Below are positions 19,125-28,257 of a DNA stretch of 64,000 bases, one piece after another. The notes beneath the pieces were generated by a model, which worked only from the letters and a program-made list of their open reading frames with translations, was not told the DNA's origin and searched no databases. The position numbers were made by a program, and so were the translations under genes. This stretch comes from Aquamicrobium lusatiense (GTDB lineage Bacteria > Pseudomonadota > Alphaproteobacteria > Rhizobiales > Rhizobiaceae): assembly GCF_014201615.1 (NCBI RefSeq), contig NZ_JACHEU010000003.1, positions 275,219 through 339,218 on the forward strand, given 5' to 3'. How positions within the stretch are numbered: the stretch's first letter is position 1; each line of letters begins with the position of its first letter.

Positions 19125-20501
19125 ATGCTCAAGAAGACCCTTCTGGCCACGGCCGCGCTTCTGGCTTTTCACCTGCCGGCCTCCGCCGCCGAAACCTTCC
19201 CCGCCAAACTTGCCGGCCATGCCTATCTGCCGGCGTTCACGCTCATTCCCCCGCCTGCCGATGCGCCCGAGGACGCGTGGATCTCGGGCAAGTTCACGGG
19301 CAGGACGCGCAACCATGACGTGATGTCGGTGCCGGGCGATGTCGGCCCCGCCTATGGCAGCCACCCGACCGGCATTTCGCTGCCCTTCATCGGCCAGCCC
19401 GTGCAGGGCCTGTCCGGTTTCGCCATGAACCGCGCCGAAGACGGCAGCATCTACACGCTGACCGACAACGGCTTCGGCACCAAGGCCAACAGCCCCGATG
19501 CGCTCCTGTTCTTCCACCGCGTGAAACCCGATTTCGAGACCGGCAAGGTGGAGCGCATCGAATCGGTGTTCCTGCGCGATCCCGACCGCAAGGTGCCGTT
19601 CCGCATCGCCTATGAAGGCACGGACAGCCGCTATCTCACCGGCGCGGATTTCGATCCGGAAAGCATTCAGGTCCTCGACGGCGAGGTCTGGATCGGCGAC
19701 GAGTTCGGCCCCTATATCATCCATGCCACGGCCGACGGCCGGGTGCTGAACGTTCACCAGACCATGCTGGACGGCAAGGCGCTGACCGGTCCCGACACGC
19801 CCGGCACCGTGGTTCCTGCCCAGCCCGGCAAGGATTTTCAGGTGCAGCGCTCCGGCGGCTATGAGGGCATGGCGCTCCAGCCGAAGACCAATCTCTTGTG
19901 GGCCATGCTGGAAAAGCCGATCCTCGGTGAAGACGGCAAGCCGGAAGGCGATTTCCTGCGCGTTCTGACCTTCGATACGGGCAAGGGCGACACGGGCAAG
20001 AGCGGCTGGACCGGCGACAGCTACAAGTTCCGCCTCGCCGAGGGCGCTACGGCGATCGGTGATTTCAACTTCATCGACGACAGCCGCGCGTTGGTCATCG
20101 AGCGCGACAATGGCGAGGGCGATCCGAGCCTTGCCTGCGCCGAGGGTGCCGGGGACAAGTCCGCCTGCTATCCGGTTCCGGCAAAGGTGAAGAACATCGT
20201 GCTGGTCGACACCGCCCGCACCGATGCCGACGGCTTCATCCACCGCATCGGCCACATCGACCTGATGGACATTCAGGACCCGGACGGCAAGGCCATTCTG
20301 GAAACCGATGCCGCGCGCGACCTGAAGGGCAAGTTCACCTTCCCCTTCTTCACCATCGAGGATGTGATGCTCTACGACGACACCCACATTCTGGTCGCCA
20401 ACGACAACAACCTGCCCTTCTCGGCAGGCCGCCGCATCGGTCAGGCCGCCAACAACGAGTTCATCCTGCTCGACGTTGCGGATTTCCTCGCGGCGAAATA
20501 G
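19125..20501 (+). CDS. Secreted esterase-like/phytase-like beta-propeller protein
   Basis: A 458-residue protein with a clear signal peptide (MLKKTLLATAALLAFHLPAS, cleavage after ASA). The body matches the esterase-like activity of phytase family: GLSGFAMNRAEDGSIYTLTDN, DPESIQVLDGEVWIGDEFGPY, GYEGMALQPKTNLLWAM and a C-terminal TIEDVMLYDDTHILVANDNN. These proteins are predicted periplasmic phosphoesterases; the substrate is unknown. ATG 19125 follows a weak GGACCCC stretch. It appears to be a single-gene unit between the rhodanese and taurine loci. Confidence 0.8.
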   Translation: MLKKTLLATAALLAFHLPASAAETFPAKLAGHAYLPAFTLIPPPADAPEDAWISGKFTGRTRNHDVMSVPGDVGPAYGSHPTGISLPFIGQPVQGLSGFAMNRAEDGSIYTLTDNGFGTKANSPDALLFFHRVKPDFETGKVERIESVFLRDPDRKVPFRIAYEGTDSRYLTGADFDPESIQVLDGEVWIGDEFGPYIIHATADGRVLNVHQTMLDGKALTGPDTPGTVVPAQPGKDFQVQRSGGYEGMALQPKTNLLWAMLEKPILGEDGKPEGDFLRVLTFDTGKGDTGKSGWTGDSYKFRLAEGATAIGDFNFIDDSRALVIERDNGEGDPSLACAEGAGDKSACYPVPAKVKNIVLVDTARTDADGFIHRIGHIDLMDIQDPDGKAILETDAARDLKGKFTFPFFTIEDVMLYDDTHILVANDNNLPFSAGRRIGQAANNEFILLDVADFLAAK

Positions 20502-20555
20502 CTGAAACCGGGCGGCGGGGCTTTGTCCCGTCGCCCGCCTTCTTCCCGGCTTTGC

Positions 20556-22049
20556 CTATGCCGCAGCCTGATCCTGCATGATCGCCGCGATGCGGGCGGC
20601 GGTGCGGGCCACGCCTTCCTCGATGCGGCCGGCGGGGATCGAGGAATAGCCCATGCGGAAGAAGCGGCACGGGCCGTCCATGTCGGGGAAGAAGGGCGAG
20701 CCGGTTTCGATCAGCACGCCGTCCTGCCGCAACTCGTTCATCAGCCGGTCGGCGTCCAGCCCCTGCGGTCCCTCGACCCAGAAGGAGGTGCCGCCGAAAT
20801 CGGAAGCGCCGGCGATCTTCAGCCGGTGCCGCTCCAGCGCCGCCGCCATCACCTCATGGCGCTTGCGGTATTCGAGCCGCATCCGGCGGATCACCGCATC
20901 ATAATGGCCGAGCGCCAGGAAGTAGGACACCGTGCGCTGAAGATGACCGGGCGGATGGCGCAGCATCAGTGCGCGCAAAGCCCGCGCCTCGCGGATCACC
21001 GGCGCGGGCGCGGCCAGATAGCCGAGCCTCAGCCCCGGAAACAGCGACTTCGAGAAGGAGCCGACATAGAGCACGCGCCCGTTGCGGTCGAGCGACTTGA
21101 GCGCCGGCGACGGCGGTTTCAAAAAGCTCATCTCGAATTCGTAATCGTCTTCCACGATGATGAAGTCGCGCTTTTCCGCTTCGGCCAGAAGGTCGAGCCG
21201 GCGCTCCATCGGCATGGTGGCGGCGGTCGGCGAATGGTGGCTCGGCGTGACGAACACCACGTCCGGCTTTGCCGGCAAAAGATCCAGCCGCAGCCCGCCC
21301 TCGTCGACGTCGACAGCGGTGACGTCGGCGCCGCTCAGATGCAGCGCCGCACTCAGATCGGGATGGCAGGGATTTTCGCACACCGCCACCGATCCCGGCT
21401 TGAGCATGAGCTGGATGGTCAGCCACAGCGCATTCTGGGCGCCCACCGTCACCAGTATCTCGTCGGGGCTGGCCTTGATGCCGCGGTTCGGCAGCGAGCG
21501 GCTGCATATGTAGTTGACGAGCTGCACATCGTCGGCGGCGGCGAAATCGCCGGCCATCAGCTCGAAATCCTCGCGCGCCAGCGCGCGCCGCGCGCAATCG
21601 CGCCATGCCGAGAGGTCGAACAGCGTCGGGTCCATCTGGCCATAGAGGAAGGGGAAGGGAAAGCGGTGCCAGTCCAGCGGCTTGCGGATGGGCTTGGCGA
21701 TCGAGAAGCTGGCCTTGATCTTGGCCGGCCAGTTCACGGAGCTTTCGGCGGCCGCGCTCTCGCCGGAACCGGGGCCTGCCTGCGGCGAGGTGTCGGCAAC
21801 GAAATAGGCGCTGCGGCCCCTCGCCTCCAGATAGCCCTGCGAGGCCAGCTCCTGATAGGCCAGCGTCACCGTGATGCGCGATATGTTGAGGTAGTCGGCC
21901 AGCTTGCGCGTCGAGGGCAGGCGCGCGCCCGGCACCAGCCGGCCTGACAGCACGGCCGAAACCAGCGTCTCGCGGATCTGGTTCTGCAACCCGGACCGCG
22001 ACTTGCGGTCGATGAAGAAAATCGTCTCGGATACGATCTGCTGGCTCAA
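20556..22049 (-). CDS. tauR: Taurine regulator TauR (MocR/PdxR family)
   Basis: A 497-residue MocR-type activator with an N-terminal GntR winged helix (LPSTRKLADYLNISRITVTLAYQEL) fused to a fold type I aminotransferase-like domain. The PLP lysine lies in VGSFSKSLFPGLRLGYL. The preferred start is TTG 22049, 8 bases after GGGGGAG; the frame continues to 22109 without a site. It is divergent from tauX-tauY-xsc-tauZ-pta, the same arrangement described for TauR in Rhodobacter and Paracoccus. Two CCCA(A/T)TTGGA repeats lie just before its start. Confidence 0.87.
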   Translation of the reverse strand: MSQQIVSETIFFIDRKSRSGLQNQIRETLVSAVLSGRLVPGARLPSTRKLADYLNISRITVTLAYQELASQGYLEARGRSAYFVADTSPQAGPGSGESAAAESSVNWPAKIKASFSIAKPIRKPLDWHRFPFPFLYGQMDPTLFDLSAWRDCARRALAREDFELMAGDFAAADDVQLVNYICSRSLPNRGIKASPDEILVTVGAQNALWLTIQLMLKPGSVAVCENPCHPDLSAALHLSGADVTAVDVDEGGLRLDLLPAKPDVVFVTPSHHSPTAATMPMERRLDLLAEAEKRDFIIVEDDYEFEMSFLKPPSPALKSLDRNGRVLYVGSFSKSLFPGLRLGYLAAPAPVIREARALRALMLRHPPGHLQRTVSYFLALGHYDAVIRRMRLEYRKRHEVMAAALERHRLKIAGASDFGGTSFWVEGPQGLDADRLMNELRQDGVLIETGSPFFPDMDGPCRFFRMGYSSIPAGRIEEGVARTAARIAAIMQDQAAA

Positions 22050-22060
22050 TGCTTGTCTCC

Positions 22061-22092
22061 CCCAATTGGACTCATTGAAGTTCCCATTTGGA
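22061..22092. promoter_or_regulatory. Direct-repeat operator candidate for TauR
   Basis: CCCAATTGGA (22061-22070) and CCCATTTGGA (22083-22092) are 22 bases apart, two helical turns, in the same orientation. MocR-type activators commonly bind direct repeats in this phase. The site overlaps the tauR ribosome binding region and lies about 195 bases upstream of tauX, so it could serve autoregulation and activation together (inference). Confidence 0.5.
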
Positions 22093-22286
22093 TATAAGGC
22101 AAGGGCCATTCCTCCCGTAGCATCACCTCATTCGCAAAAGTGAACACGGGAAGCGGCTGCGATCATTTCCGTCCCGGACGGATGGTTCCGGCAGCTTCCG
22201 CCAACAGCAATGACGGGCGTTCCGCGCCCGCACGATGACGCATGGGCTCAGGCAGGAAAAGCACTGCCCGGCCGGGAGGAACCGAC

Positions 22287-22676
22287 ATGACCACCCCGCA
22301 ACTCACCGCAGCCGATCTCGCGGCGCTGTTCGATGCCTTCAACCGGCACGACATCGACGGGATCATGGCCTGGTTCGCGCCCGACTGCGTGTTCGACACC
22401 ATCGGCGGCGCCGAGGCCTGGGGCACGCGCATCGAGGGCGCGCCGGCCATCGCGGCGGCGTTTTCGGGCGTATGGGCGGCGATGAAGGATGCGCGCTGGG
22501 ACCATCACAGCCACTTCGTCCATGGCGACCGCGCCGTTTCGGAATGGACCTTCACCGGCACCAATGAAGACGGCAGCCGCGTCGAGGCCGAAGGCTGCGA
22601 CCTGTTCACGCTGCGCGACGGCAGGATCGTGAGGAAGCAGGCCTTCCGCAAGCAGCGGCCGCTCATCGCCGCGTGA
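22287..22676 (+). CDS. tauX: Taurine dehydrogenase small subunit (SnoaL/NTF2 fold)
   Basis: A 129-residue SnoaL-like protein (LFDAFNRHDIDGIMAWFAPD; GAPAIAAAFSGVW; EAEGCDLFTLRDGRIV). Alone this would be only a nuclear transport factor 2-like protein. Its position immediately before a DadA-type flavoprotein and xsc identifies it as TauX, the small subunit of taurine dehydrogenase. ATG 22287 follows GGGAGGAACCGAC. The stop codon overlaps the GTG start of tauY (GTGA), giving coupled translation. Confidence 0.82.
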   Translation: MTTPQLTAADLAALFDAFNRHDIDGIMAWFAPDCVFDTIGGAEAWGTRIEGAPAIAAAFSGVWAAMKDARWDHHSHFVHGDRAVSEWTFTGTNEDGSRVEAEGCDLFTLRDGRIVRKQAFRKQRPLIAA

Positions 22677-24112
22677 ACGCAAGGGTCCGTACGGGCGCAG
22701 GATTTTCAGCCATGCAGCATCAGGCAATCGAAGGCGGGCAAGCCCGCAGGCCCTATGATCCCACCTACGATCCGGTGGTGGCGCCCGATCCCGGCCACGG
22801 CCGAGACTATGCGCCGACCTACTGGATCGGCACGGCGGGCGCGCCGCCGGCCGATGACGGGCCGGTGCGGGCCGACATGGACGTCGATGTCGTGGTGGTG
22901 GGCTCGGGCTATACGGGGCTTTCCTGCGCCATTCATCTGGCCCGCGAGCACGGCATAAAGGCAGCCGTTCTGGAAGCGAACGGGGTGGCGTGGGGCTGCT
23001 CCACCCGCAATGGCGGACAGGCGCAGATTTCGGCCGGCCGCCTCAAGCGCTCGCAGTGGATCGAGCGCTGGGGCGTGGATGTCGCGAAGAAGCTGCATCG
23101 GGAGATCGCCGAGGGCTTCGACCTGTTCCGCGCCCTGATTGCCGAGCCGGAGATCGACTGCCTGCCGCAGGATGGCGGCCATCTCTACATCGCCCATCGC
23201 GACAAGATGATGCCGGGGCTGGAGAAGGAATCGAGCCTGCTCAACGAGGTGTTCGGCTATCCCACCCGCATTCTCGGCCGCGACGAGGTCCACCGCGATT
23301 TCGTGCGCGACGCGGAAGCGCGGGGCGCGATGTACGAGCCGGACGGCATGGGCGTTCATGCCGGCAAGCTCGCCTTCGGCTACCTGAAGCTGGCGCGCAG
23401 GCTGGGCGCGAAGGTTCACACCGACAGCCCGGTCATCGGCTACAGCCGCCGAAACGGCTTTCATTATCTGGCAACGCCCGGCGGCACGGTGCGCGCCCGC
23501 GCGGTGGCCTTCGCCACCGCCGGCTACACCTCGCCCGGCCTCCACCCGCTGACGAAGCACCGGCTGATGCCCGTGCTGTCCAACTCCATCGTCACAAGGC
23601 CGCTCAGCGAGCAGGAAGTCGCCGCGCTGAATTTCCGCACGAAGATCCCGCTCACCGACACGCGCACGCTGCGCCACTATTACCGGCTGATGCCCGACAA
23701 CCGCTTCCAGATCGGCTCGCGCAGCGCCATCACCGGGGCGGATGCGACGAATGCCAAGCACCTCGACCTGCTTTTGGTGGGCATGGCGCGGAAATTCCCG
23801 TCGCTGAAGGGAATCGAGGTCGACTATTCATGGTGGGGCTGGGTCGATGTCAGCCACGACATGATGCCGCGCATCGCGCAGCCCGATCCGGCGCAAAGCG
23901 TCTTCTACGCCATGGGCTATGGCGGCAACGGGGTGATGTATTCGGCGCAGGCCGGCCGCCGGCTGGCGCAGATGGTTGCCGGCAGGGGGGAAGGGCTCGA
24001 CCTGCCGATCTTCACCTCGGCCCTGCCCCATCACGGGTTGCTGACGCCGTTCCGGCGCATGGGCCAGCGCGCCCTCTACCACTGGTATCACCTGCGCGAC
24101 GAATTGCTGTGA
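22673..24112 (+). CDS. tauY: Taurine dehydrogenase large subunit (FAD oxidoreductase)
   Basis: A 479-residue DAO-family flavoprotein. The FAD-binding motif VVVVGSGYTGLSCAIHLAR begins near residue 73, after a family-typical leader (PTYWIGTA), followed by GCSTRNGGQAQ and a C-terminal GYGGNGVMYSAQAGRRLAQ. TauXY oxidatively deaminates taurine to sulfoacetaldehyde, passing electrons to the respiratory chain. The GTG at 22673 overlaps the tauX stop; ATG 22712 is an alternative. The product feeds Xsc, encoded next. Without the context it could be called gamma-glutamylputrescine oxidase-like. Confidence 0.85.
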   Translation: MNARVRTGAGFSAMQHQAIEGGQARRPYDPTYDPVVAPDPGHGRDYAPTYWIGTAGAPPADDGPVRADMDVDVVVVGSGYTGLSCAIHLAREHGIKAAVLEANGVAWGCSTRNGGQAQISAGRLKRSQWIERWGVDVAKKLHREIAEGFDLFRALIAEPEIDCLPQDGGHLYIAHRDKMMPGLEKESSLLNEVFGYPTRILGRDEVHRDFVRDAEARGAMYEPDGMGVHAGKLAFGYLKLARRLGAKVHTDSPVIGYSRRNGFHYLATPGGTVRARAVAFATAGYTSPGLHPLTKHRLMPVLSNSIVTRPLSEQEVAALNFRTKIPLTDTRTLRHYYRLMPDNRFQIGSRSAITGADATNAKHLDLLLVGMARKFPSLKGIEVDYSWWGWVDVSHDMMPRIAQPDPAQSVFYAMGYGGNGVMYSAQAGRRLAQMVAGRGEGLDLPIFTSALPHHGLLTPFRRMGQRALYHWYHLRDELL

Positions 24113-24172
24113 GCGTTGCTTCAGCCAGCGGCGCCTTCCGCGCCCAACAATGACATGAAAGGGAACACGACA

Positions 24173-25948
24173 ATGAAGATGACGACCGAAGAAGCCTTCG
24201 TGAAGGTTTTGCAGATGCATGGGATCGAACATGCGTTCGGCATCATCGGCTCCGCCATGATGCCGGTTTCGGACCTGTTTCCGAAGGCCGGCATCAGCTT
24301 CTGGGATTGCGCGCACGAGACCAATGCGGGCCTGATCGCGGACGGCTATGCGCGCGCCACGGGCAAGATGGCGATGGCGATCGCCCAGAACGGGCCGGGC
24401 GTCACCGGCTTCGTCACGGCGGTAAAGACCGCCTACTGGAACCACACGCCGATGGTTCTGGTCACGCCGCAGGCGGCCAACCGCACCATGGGTCAGGGCG
24501 GCTTTCAGGAAGTGCCGCAGATGGCGCTGTTCGAGGACATGGTGTGCTATCAGGAAGAGGTGCGTGATCCATCCCGCATTCCCGAAGTGCTCAACCGGGT
24601 GATCGAGAAGGCATGGCGCGGCTCCGCGCCCGCCCAGATCAACATTCCGCGCGATTACTGGACCCATGTCATCGACGTGGACCTGCCGCAGATCGTGCGG
24701 CTGGAACGGCCGGCGGGCGGCCGGGAGGCGATCGCCGAGGCGGCGAAGCTTCTGTCTGAGGCGAAATTCCCGGTCATCCTCAACGGGGCTGGCGTGGTCA
24801 TCGGCGGGGCGATCGCGGATTCGGCGGCCCTTGCCGAGCGCCTCGACGCGCCGGTGTGCTGCGGCTACCAGCACAACGACGCCTTCCCGGGCGACCACCG
24901 CCTTGCCGTCGGCCCGCTTGGCTACAACGGCTCGAAGGCGGCGATGGAGCTGATCTCGAAGGCCGACGTGGTGCTGGCGCTCGGCACCCGCCTCAACCCG
25001 TTCTCGACCCTGCCCGGCTACGGCATCGACTACTGGCCCAAGGACGCGAAGATCATTCAGGTCGACATCAACCCCGACCGCATCGGCCTGACCAAGAAGA
25101 TCAGCGTCGGCATCTGCGGCGATGCGAAACAGGTGGCGCGCCAGATCCTCGACCAGCTTTCCTCCACGGCCGGCGACGAGGGCCGCGAGGCGCGCAAGGC
25201 GGCCATCCACCAGACCCGCTCGGCATGGCTCCAGCTCCTGTCCTCCATGGACCATGAGGACGACGATCCGGGCACCAGCTGGAACGAGGAGGCGCGGCTT
25301 CGCGATGCGGGGCTGATGTCGCCGCGTCAGGCATGGCGGGCCATTCAGGCGGGCATGCCGGCAAATGCGATCATGTCCACCGACATCGGCAACAACTGCG
25401 CCATCGGCAATGCCTATCCCTCCTTCGGCGAGGGGCGCAAATATCTGGCGCCGGGCATGTTCGGCCCCTGCGGCTATGCCTTCCCGTCGATCATCGGCGC
25501 CAAGATCGGCTGCCCGGACGTGCCGGTGGTGGGCTTTGCCGGCGACGGCGCCTTCGGCATCTCCATGAACGAGATGACCTCGATCGGGCGCGACGAGTGG
25601 CCGGCGATCACCATGGTGGTGTTCCGCAACTACCAGTGGGGTGCTGAAAAGCGCAACACCACGCTGTGGTACGACAACAACTTCGTCGGCACCGAGCTGA
25701 ACCGCAACTTCAGCTACGCCAAGGTGGCGGAGGCCTGCGGCTTCAAAGGCGTGATGGCCGATACGCCGCAGAAGGTGACGGAAGCCATACGCGCTGCCTG
25801 CGAGGCGCAGGCAAAAGGCGTCACCACCTTCATCGAGGTGGTGCTCAATCAGGAGCTGGGCGAGCCCTTCCGCCGCGACGCCATGAAGAAGCCTGTGCCG
25901 GTGGCCGGCATCGACAAGGCCGACATGCAGGCCCAGCAGCCCGTCTGA
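24173..25948 (+). CDS. xsc: Sulfoacetaldehyde acetyltransferase
   Basis: A 591-residue thiamine diphosphate enzyme, the usual Xsc length. It converts sulfoacetaldehyde and phosphate to acetyl phosphate and sulfite. Visible features: EEAFVKVLQMHGIEHAFGIIG at the N-terminus, the family-typical CAHETNAGLIADGYARATG (with the catalytic Glu), a central domain with GADVVLALGTRLN-like sequence, and the cofactor motif GDGAFGISMNEM followed by NYQWGAEKRN. ATG 24173 is preceded by AAAGGGAACACGACA. It follows tauY by 60 bases and precedes the sulfite exporter gene. Confidence 0.95.
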   Translation: MKMTTEEAFVKVLQMHGIEHAFGIIGSAMMPVSDLFPKAGISFWDCAHETNAGLIADGYARATGKMAMAIAQNGPGVTGFVTAVKTAYWNHTPMVLVTPQAANRTMGQGGFQEVPQMALFEDMVCYQEEVRDPSRIPEVLNRVIEKAWRGSAPAQINIPRDYWTHVIDVDLPQIVRLERPAGGREAIAEAAKLLSEAKFPVILNGAGVVIGGAIADSAALAERLDAPVCCGYQHNDAFPGDHRLAVGPLGYNGSKAAMELISKADVVLALGTRLNPFSTLPGYGIDYWPKDAKIIQVDINPDRIGLTKKISVGICGDAKQVARQILDQLSSTAGDEGREARKAAIHQTRSAWLQLLSSMDHEDDDPGTSWNEEARLRDAGLMSPRQAWRAIQAGMPANAIMSTDIGNNCAIGNAYPSFGEGRKYLAPGMFGPCGYAFPSIIGAKIGCPDVPVVGFAGDGAFGISMNEMTSIGRDEWPAITMVVFRNYQWGAEKRNTTLWYDNNFVGTELNRNFSYAKVAEACGFKGVMADTPQKVTEAIRAACEAQAKGVTTFIEVVLNQELGEPFRRDAMKKPVPVAGIDKADMQAQQPV

Positions 25949-26028
25949 GGCAATGCGGCCAGCGCCTCCGCCCGCACGGGCGGAGGCCGGCCATGATCGG
26001 TGATGCGGATCGGGGAGGAGGCAGGAGC

Positions 26029-27084
26029 ATGAGCATCGCGCCGGCGCAAGGACGCCTACGAAGCCTGCCTTCGGCGTTCGGCAGAGTGTGGCCCGGCGTG
26101 GCCGTGGTCGTGGCCGTCGCCATCGCCGCCCAGTTCCTGTCGGACCACTACGGCGCGCCGGCCATGCTGATGGCGCTGCTTCTCGGCATCGCCTTCCACT
26201 TCTTGTCGGAAGAGGGGCGCTGCGGACCGGGCATCGAGCTGTGCGCGCGCACCGTGCTGCGGCTCGGCGTGGCGCTGCTCGGCATGCGCATCAGCGTCGA
26301 GCTTCTGCTGGGGCTCGGAGCCGGCACCATCCTGCTTCTGGTGCTGGCGATCGCGGCGACGGTCGGCTTCGGGCTCGCCACGGCCCGGCTTCTCGGCCGC
26401 GGCTGGCGGCTGGCGCTGCTGACCAGCGGCGCGGTGGCGATCTGCGGCGCGTCCGCCGCCATGGCCATTGCCGCCGTGCTGCCGAAGAACGAGTTCTCCG
26501 AGCGCAACCTGATCTTCACCGTGCTGTCGGTGACGGTGCTGTCCACGGTCGCCATGATCTTCTATCCGATCCTGGCCCAGTCGCTCGGCCTCGACGCGCG
26601 CGCCACCGGCATCTTCTTCGGCGGCACCATCCACGATGTGGCGCAGGTGGTGGGCGCGGGCTTCTCCGTATCGCCGGAAGCCGGCGAGACGGCGACGCTG
26701 GTCAAGCTCATCCGCGTCACCATGCTGGCCCCGGTGGTGATCGTGTTCGCGCTTGCCACCCGCAATGTCGGGCAAGGGGTGGACATGGCCACGGGAGCCG
26801 CTGCCGGCAAGCCCGCCCGCCCGCCGCTGCTGCCCGGCTTCGTGCTGGCCTTTCTGGCGCTGGCGGCGCTCAACTCTTTCGGCTTCGTTCCCGAAGCCGT
26901 TTCCGGGCCCGCTTCCGATCTGTCGCGCTGGGCCCTGCTGGCCGGAATCGTCGCTGTGGGCATGAAGACCTCGCTCGGCCGCGTGCTTGAGGTGGGCGGC
27001 GACGCGGTGGTGCTGATCGTCGCCGAGACCCTGTTCATCGGCCTCTTCATCCTCACCGGCATCTATTATCTGGGACATGTGTGA
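26029..27084 (+). CDS. tauZ: TauZ/YeiH family sulfate or sulfite exporter
   Basis: A 351-residue membrane protein of the YeiH (UPF0324) family with about ten helices, beginning WPGVAVVVAVAIAAQFLSDH. It has the conserved GAPAMLMALLLGIAFH, GAVAICGASAAMAIAAVLP and FFGGTIHDVAQVVGAG motifs. Next to xsc this family is called TauZ and is thought to export the sulfite or sulfate released from taurine. ATG 26029 follows GGAGGAGGCAGGAGC; ATG 25993 is possible. The stop codon shares one base with the pta start (TGATG). Confidence 0.88.
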   Translation: MSIAPAQGRLRSLPSAFGRVWPGVAVVVAVAIAAQFLSDHYGAPAMLMALLLGIAFHFLSEEGRCGPGIELCARTVLRLGVALLGMRISVELLLGLGAGTILLLVLAIAATVGFGLATARLLGRGWRLALLTSGAVAICGASAAMAIAAVLPKNEFSERNLIFTVLSVTVLSTVAMIFYPILAQSLGLDARATGIFFGGTIHDVAQVVGAGFSVSPEAGETATLVKLIRVTMLAPVVIVFALATRNVGQGVDMATGAAAGKPARPPLLPGFVLAFLALAALNSFGFVPEAVSGPASDLSRWALLAGIVAVGMKTSLGRVLEVGGDAVVLIVAETLFIGLFILTGIYYLGHV

Positions 27085-28094
27085 TGAAGCCGCTTGAACG
27101 CATCGTCGAGGCCGCGAAACGGGCGCGAAAGCGCATCGTGCTCTCCGAGGGCGAGGACCCGCGCATCGCCGCGGCCGCCGTTCGCGCCGTGAATGACGGC
27201 ATCGCCGACATCGTGCTCGTCGGCGGACGGGCGCAGGTCGAGGCGCAGCTTGCCGCCTGCGGGGCCGACCCTGCCCGCTTCCGCATCGAGGACCCCGAAA
27301 CCTCCGCGCTGACACAGCCCCTCGCCGCAGCCTGGCACGAATTGCGCAAAGACAAGGGCGTTGATGCGCAGGCGGCCCTGCAGGCGCTGCGCTCGCCGCT
27401 GCTCTTCGCCGCCATGATGGTGCGCGAGGGCGAGGCCGACGGCACGGTGGGCGGGGCCGTTGCCACCACGGCCGATACGGTGCGCGCCGCCTTGCAGGCC
27501 ATCGGCCGCGCGCCGGGCGTCGCCATCGTCTCCTCCTTCTTCCTGATGATGCTGTGCCAGCCGCACCATCAGAAGAAGGGCGCCTTCGTGTTTGCCGATT
27601 GCGGGCTGGTCGTCGACCCGGACGCCGCAGCACTCGCCGACATCGCGCTTGCCTCCGCCCGCTCCTGCGCAGCGCTGACCGGCGAGACGGCGCGCGTCGC
27701 CATGCTGTCCTTCTCGACCGGCGGCAGTGCCGCGCATGAGCGGGTGTCGAAGGTGGTGGAGGCGACGCGGCTTGCCCGCGCTGCCGCACCCGATCTTCTC
27801 ATCGACGGCGAATTGCAGTTCGACGCTGCCTTCGTGGAAGCGGTCAGCGCCGCCAAGGCCCCAAACTCCGCCCTGCACGGGCAGGCCAACGTCTTCGTGT
27901 TTCCCAATCTGGACGCCGCCAATATCGGCTACAAGATCGCCCAGCGCATCGGCGGGGCCGAAGCCATCGGTCCCGTTCTTCAGGGGCTGGCCAAACCCGC
28001 CAACGACCTCTCAAGGGGATGCAGCGCCGACGACGCCTACAACATGATCGCCGTCACCGGCGTGCAGGCTTCGCAGGCGGAAATGAGGACGTAG
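27084..28094 (+). CDS. pta: Phosphate acetyltransferase
   Basis: A 336-residue Pta of the short type. It converts the acetyl phosphate made by Xsc and coenzyme A to acetyl-CoA. Motifs: KRIVLSEGEDPRIAAAAVRAV, MMVREGEADGTVGGAVATTADTVRAA, MLSFSTGGSAAHERVSKV and QANVFVFPNLDAANIGYKI near the end. It closes the pathway from taurine to acetyl-CoA, sulfite and ammonium. Its start overlaps the tauZ stop by one base, so it is the last gene of the operon. Confidence 0.94.
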   Translation: MKPLERIVEAAKRARKRIVLSEGEDPRIAAAAVRAVNDGIADIVLVGGRAQVEAQLAACGADPARFRIEDPETSALTQPLAAAWHELRKDKGVDAQAALQALRSPLLFAAMMVREGEADGTVGGAVATTADTVRAALQAIGRAPGVAIVSSFFLMMLCQPHHQKKGAFVFADCGLVVDPDAAALADIALASARSCAALTGETARVAMLSFSTGGSAAHERVSKVVEATRLARAAAPDLLIDGELQFDAAFVEAVSAAKAPNSALHGQANVFVFPNLDAANIGYKIAQRIGGAEAIGPVLQGLAKPANDLSRGCSADDAYNMIAVTGVQASQAEMRT

Positions 28095-28174
28095 CGCTAC
28101 CTCTGACAGACCCCCACCCTTACCCTCCCAACGAGGGCCACAAGGGGGGAGTGGACCGCCGGCCTCCCGCAATC

Positions 28175-28197
28175 CCCCTCTCCCATGTGGAGAGGGG
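28175..28197. repeat. 9-5-9 hairpin CCCCTCTCC-CATGT-GGAGAGGGG
   Basis: A perfect inverted repeat in the 163-base gap between the convergent pta and glk genes. No T tract follows on either strand, so it is not a classic intrinsic terminator. GC-rich CCCCTCTCC hairpins of this kind recur between genes in Rhizobiales and may still help end both transcripts. Confidence 0.55.
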
Positions 28198-28257
28198 TGC
28201 GGGTGCTTCAGGCGCAGACGTGAACGATCCGATCCCGGCGGGAAATGTGCTGACCGC

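Noticed and set aside
18894..20387. A 497-codon minus-strand frame over the phytase-like gene
   Set aside because: The plus strand has a signal peptide and family motifs; the minus frame has none.
28175..28197. Intrinsic terminator after pta
   Set aside because: The stem is perfect but no T tract follows on either strand, so it is listed as a repeat hairpin.
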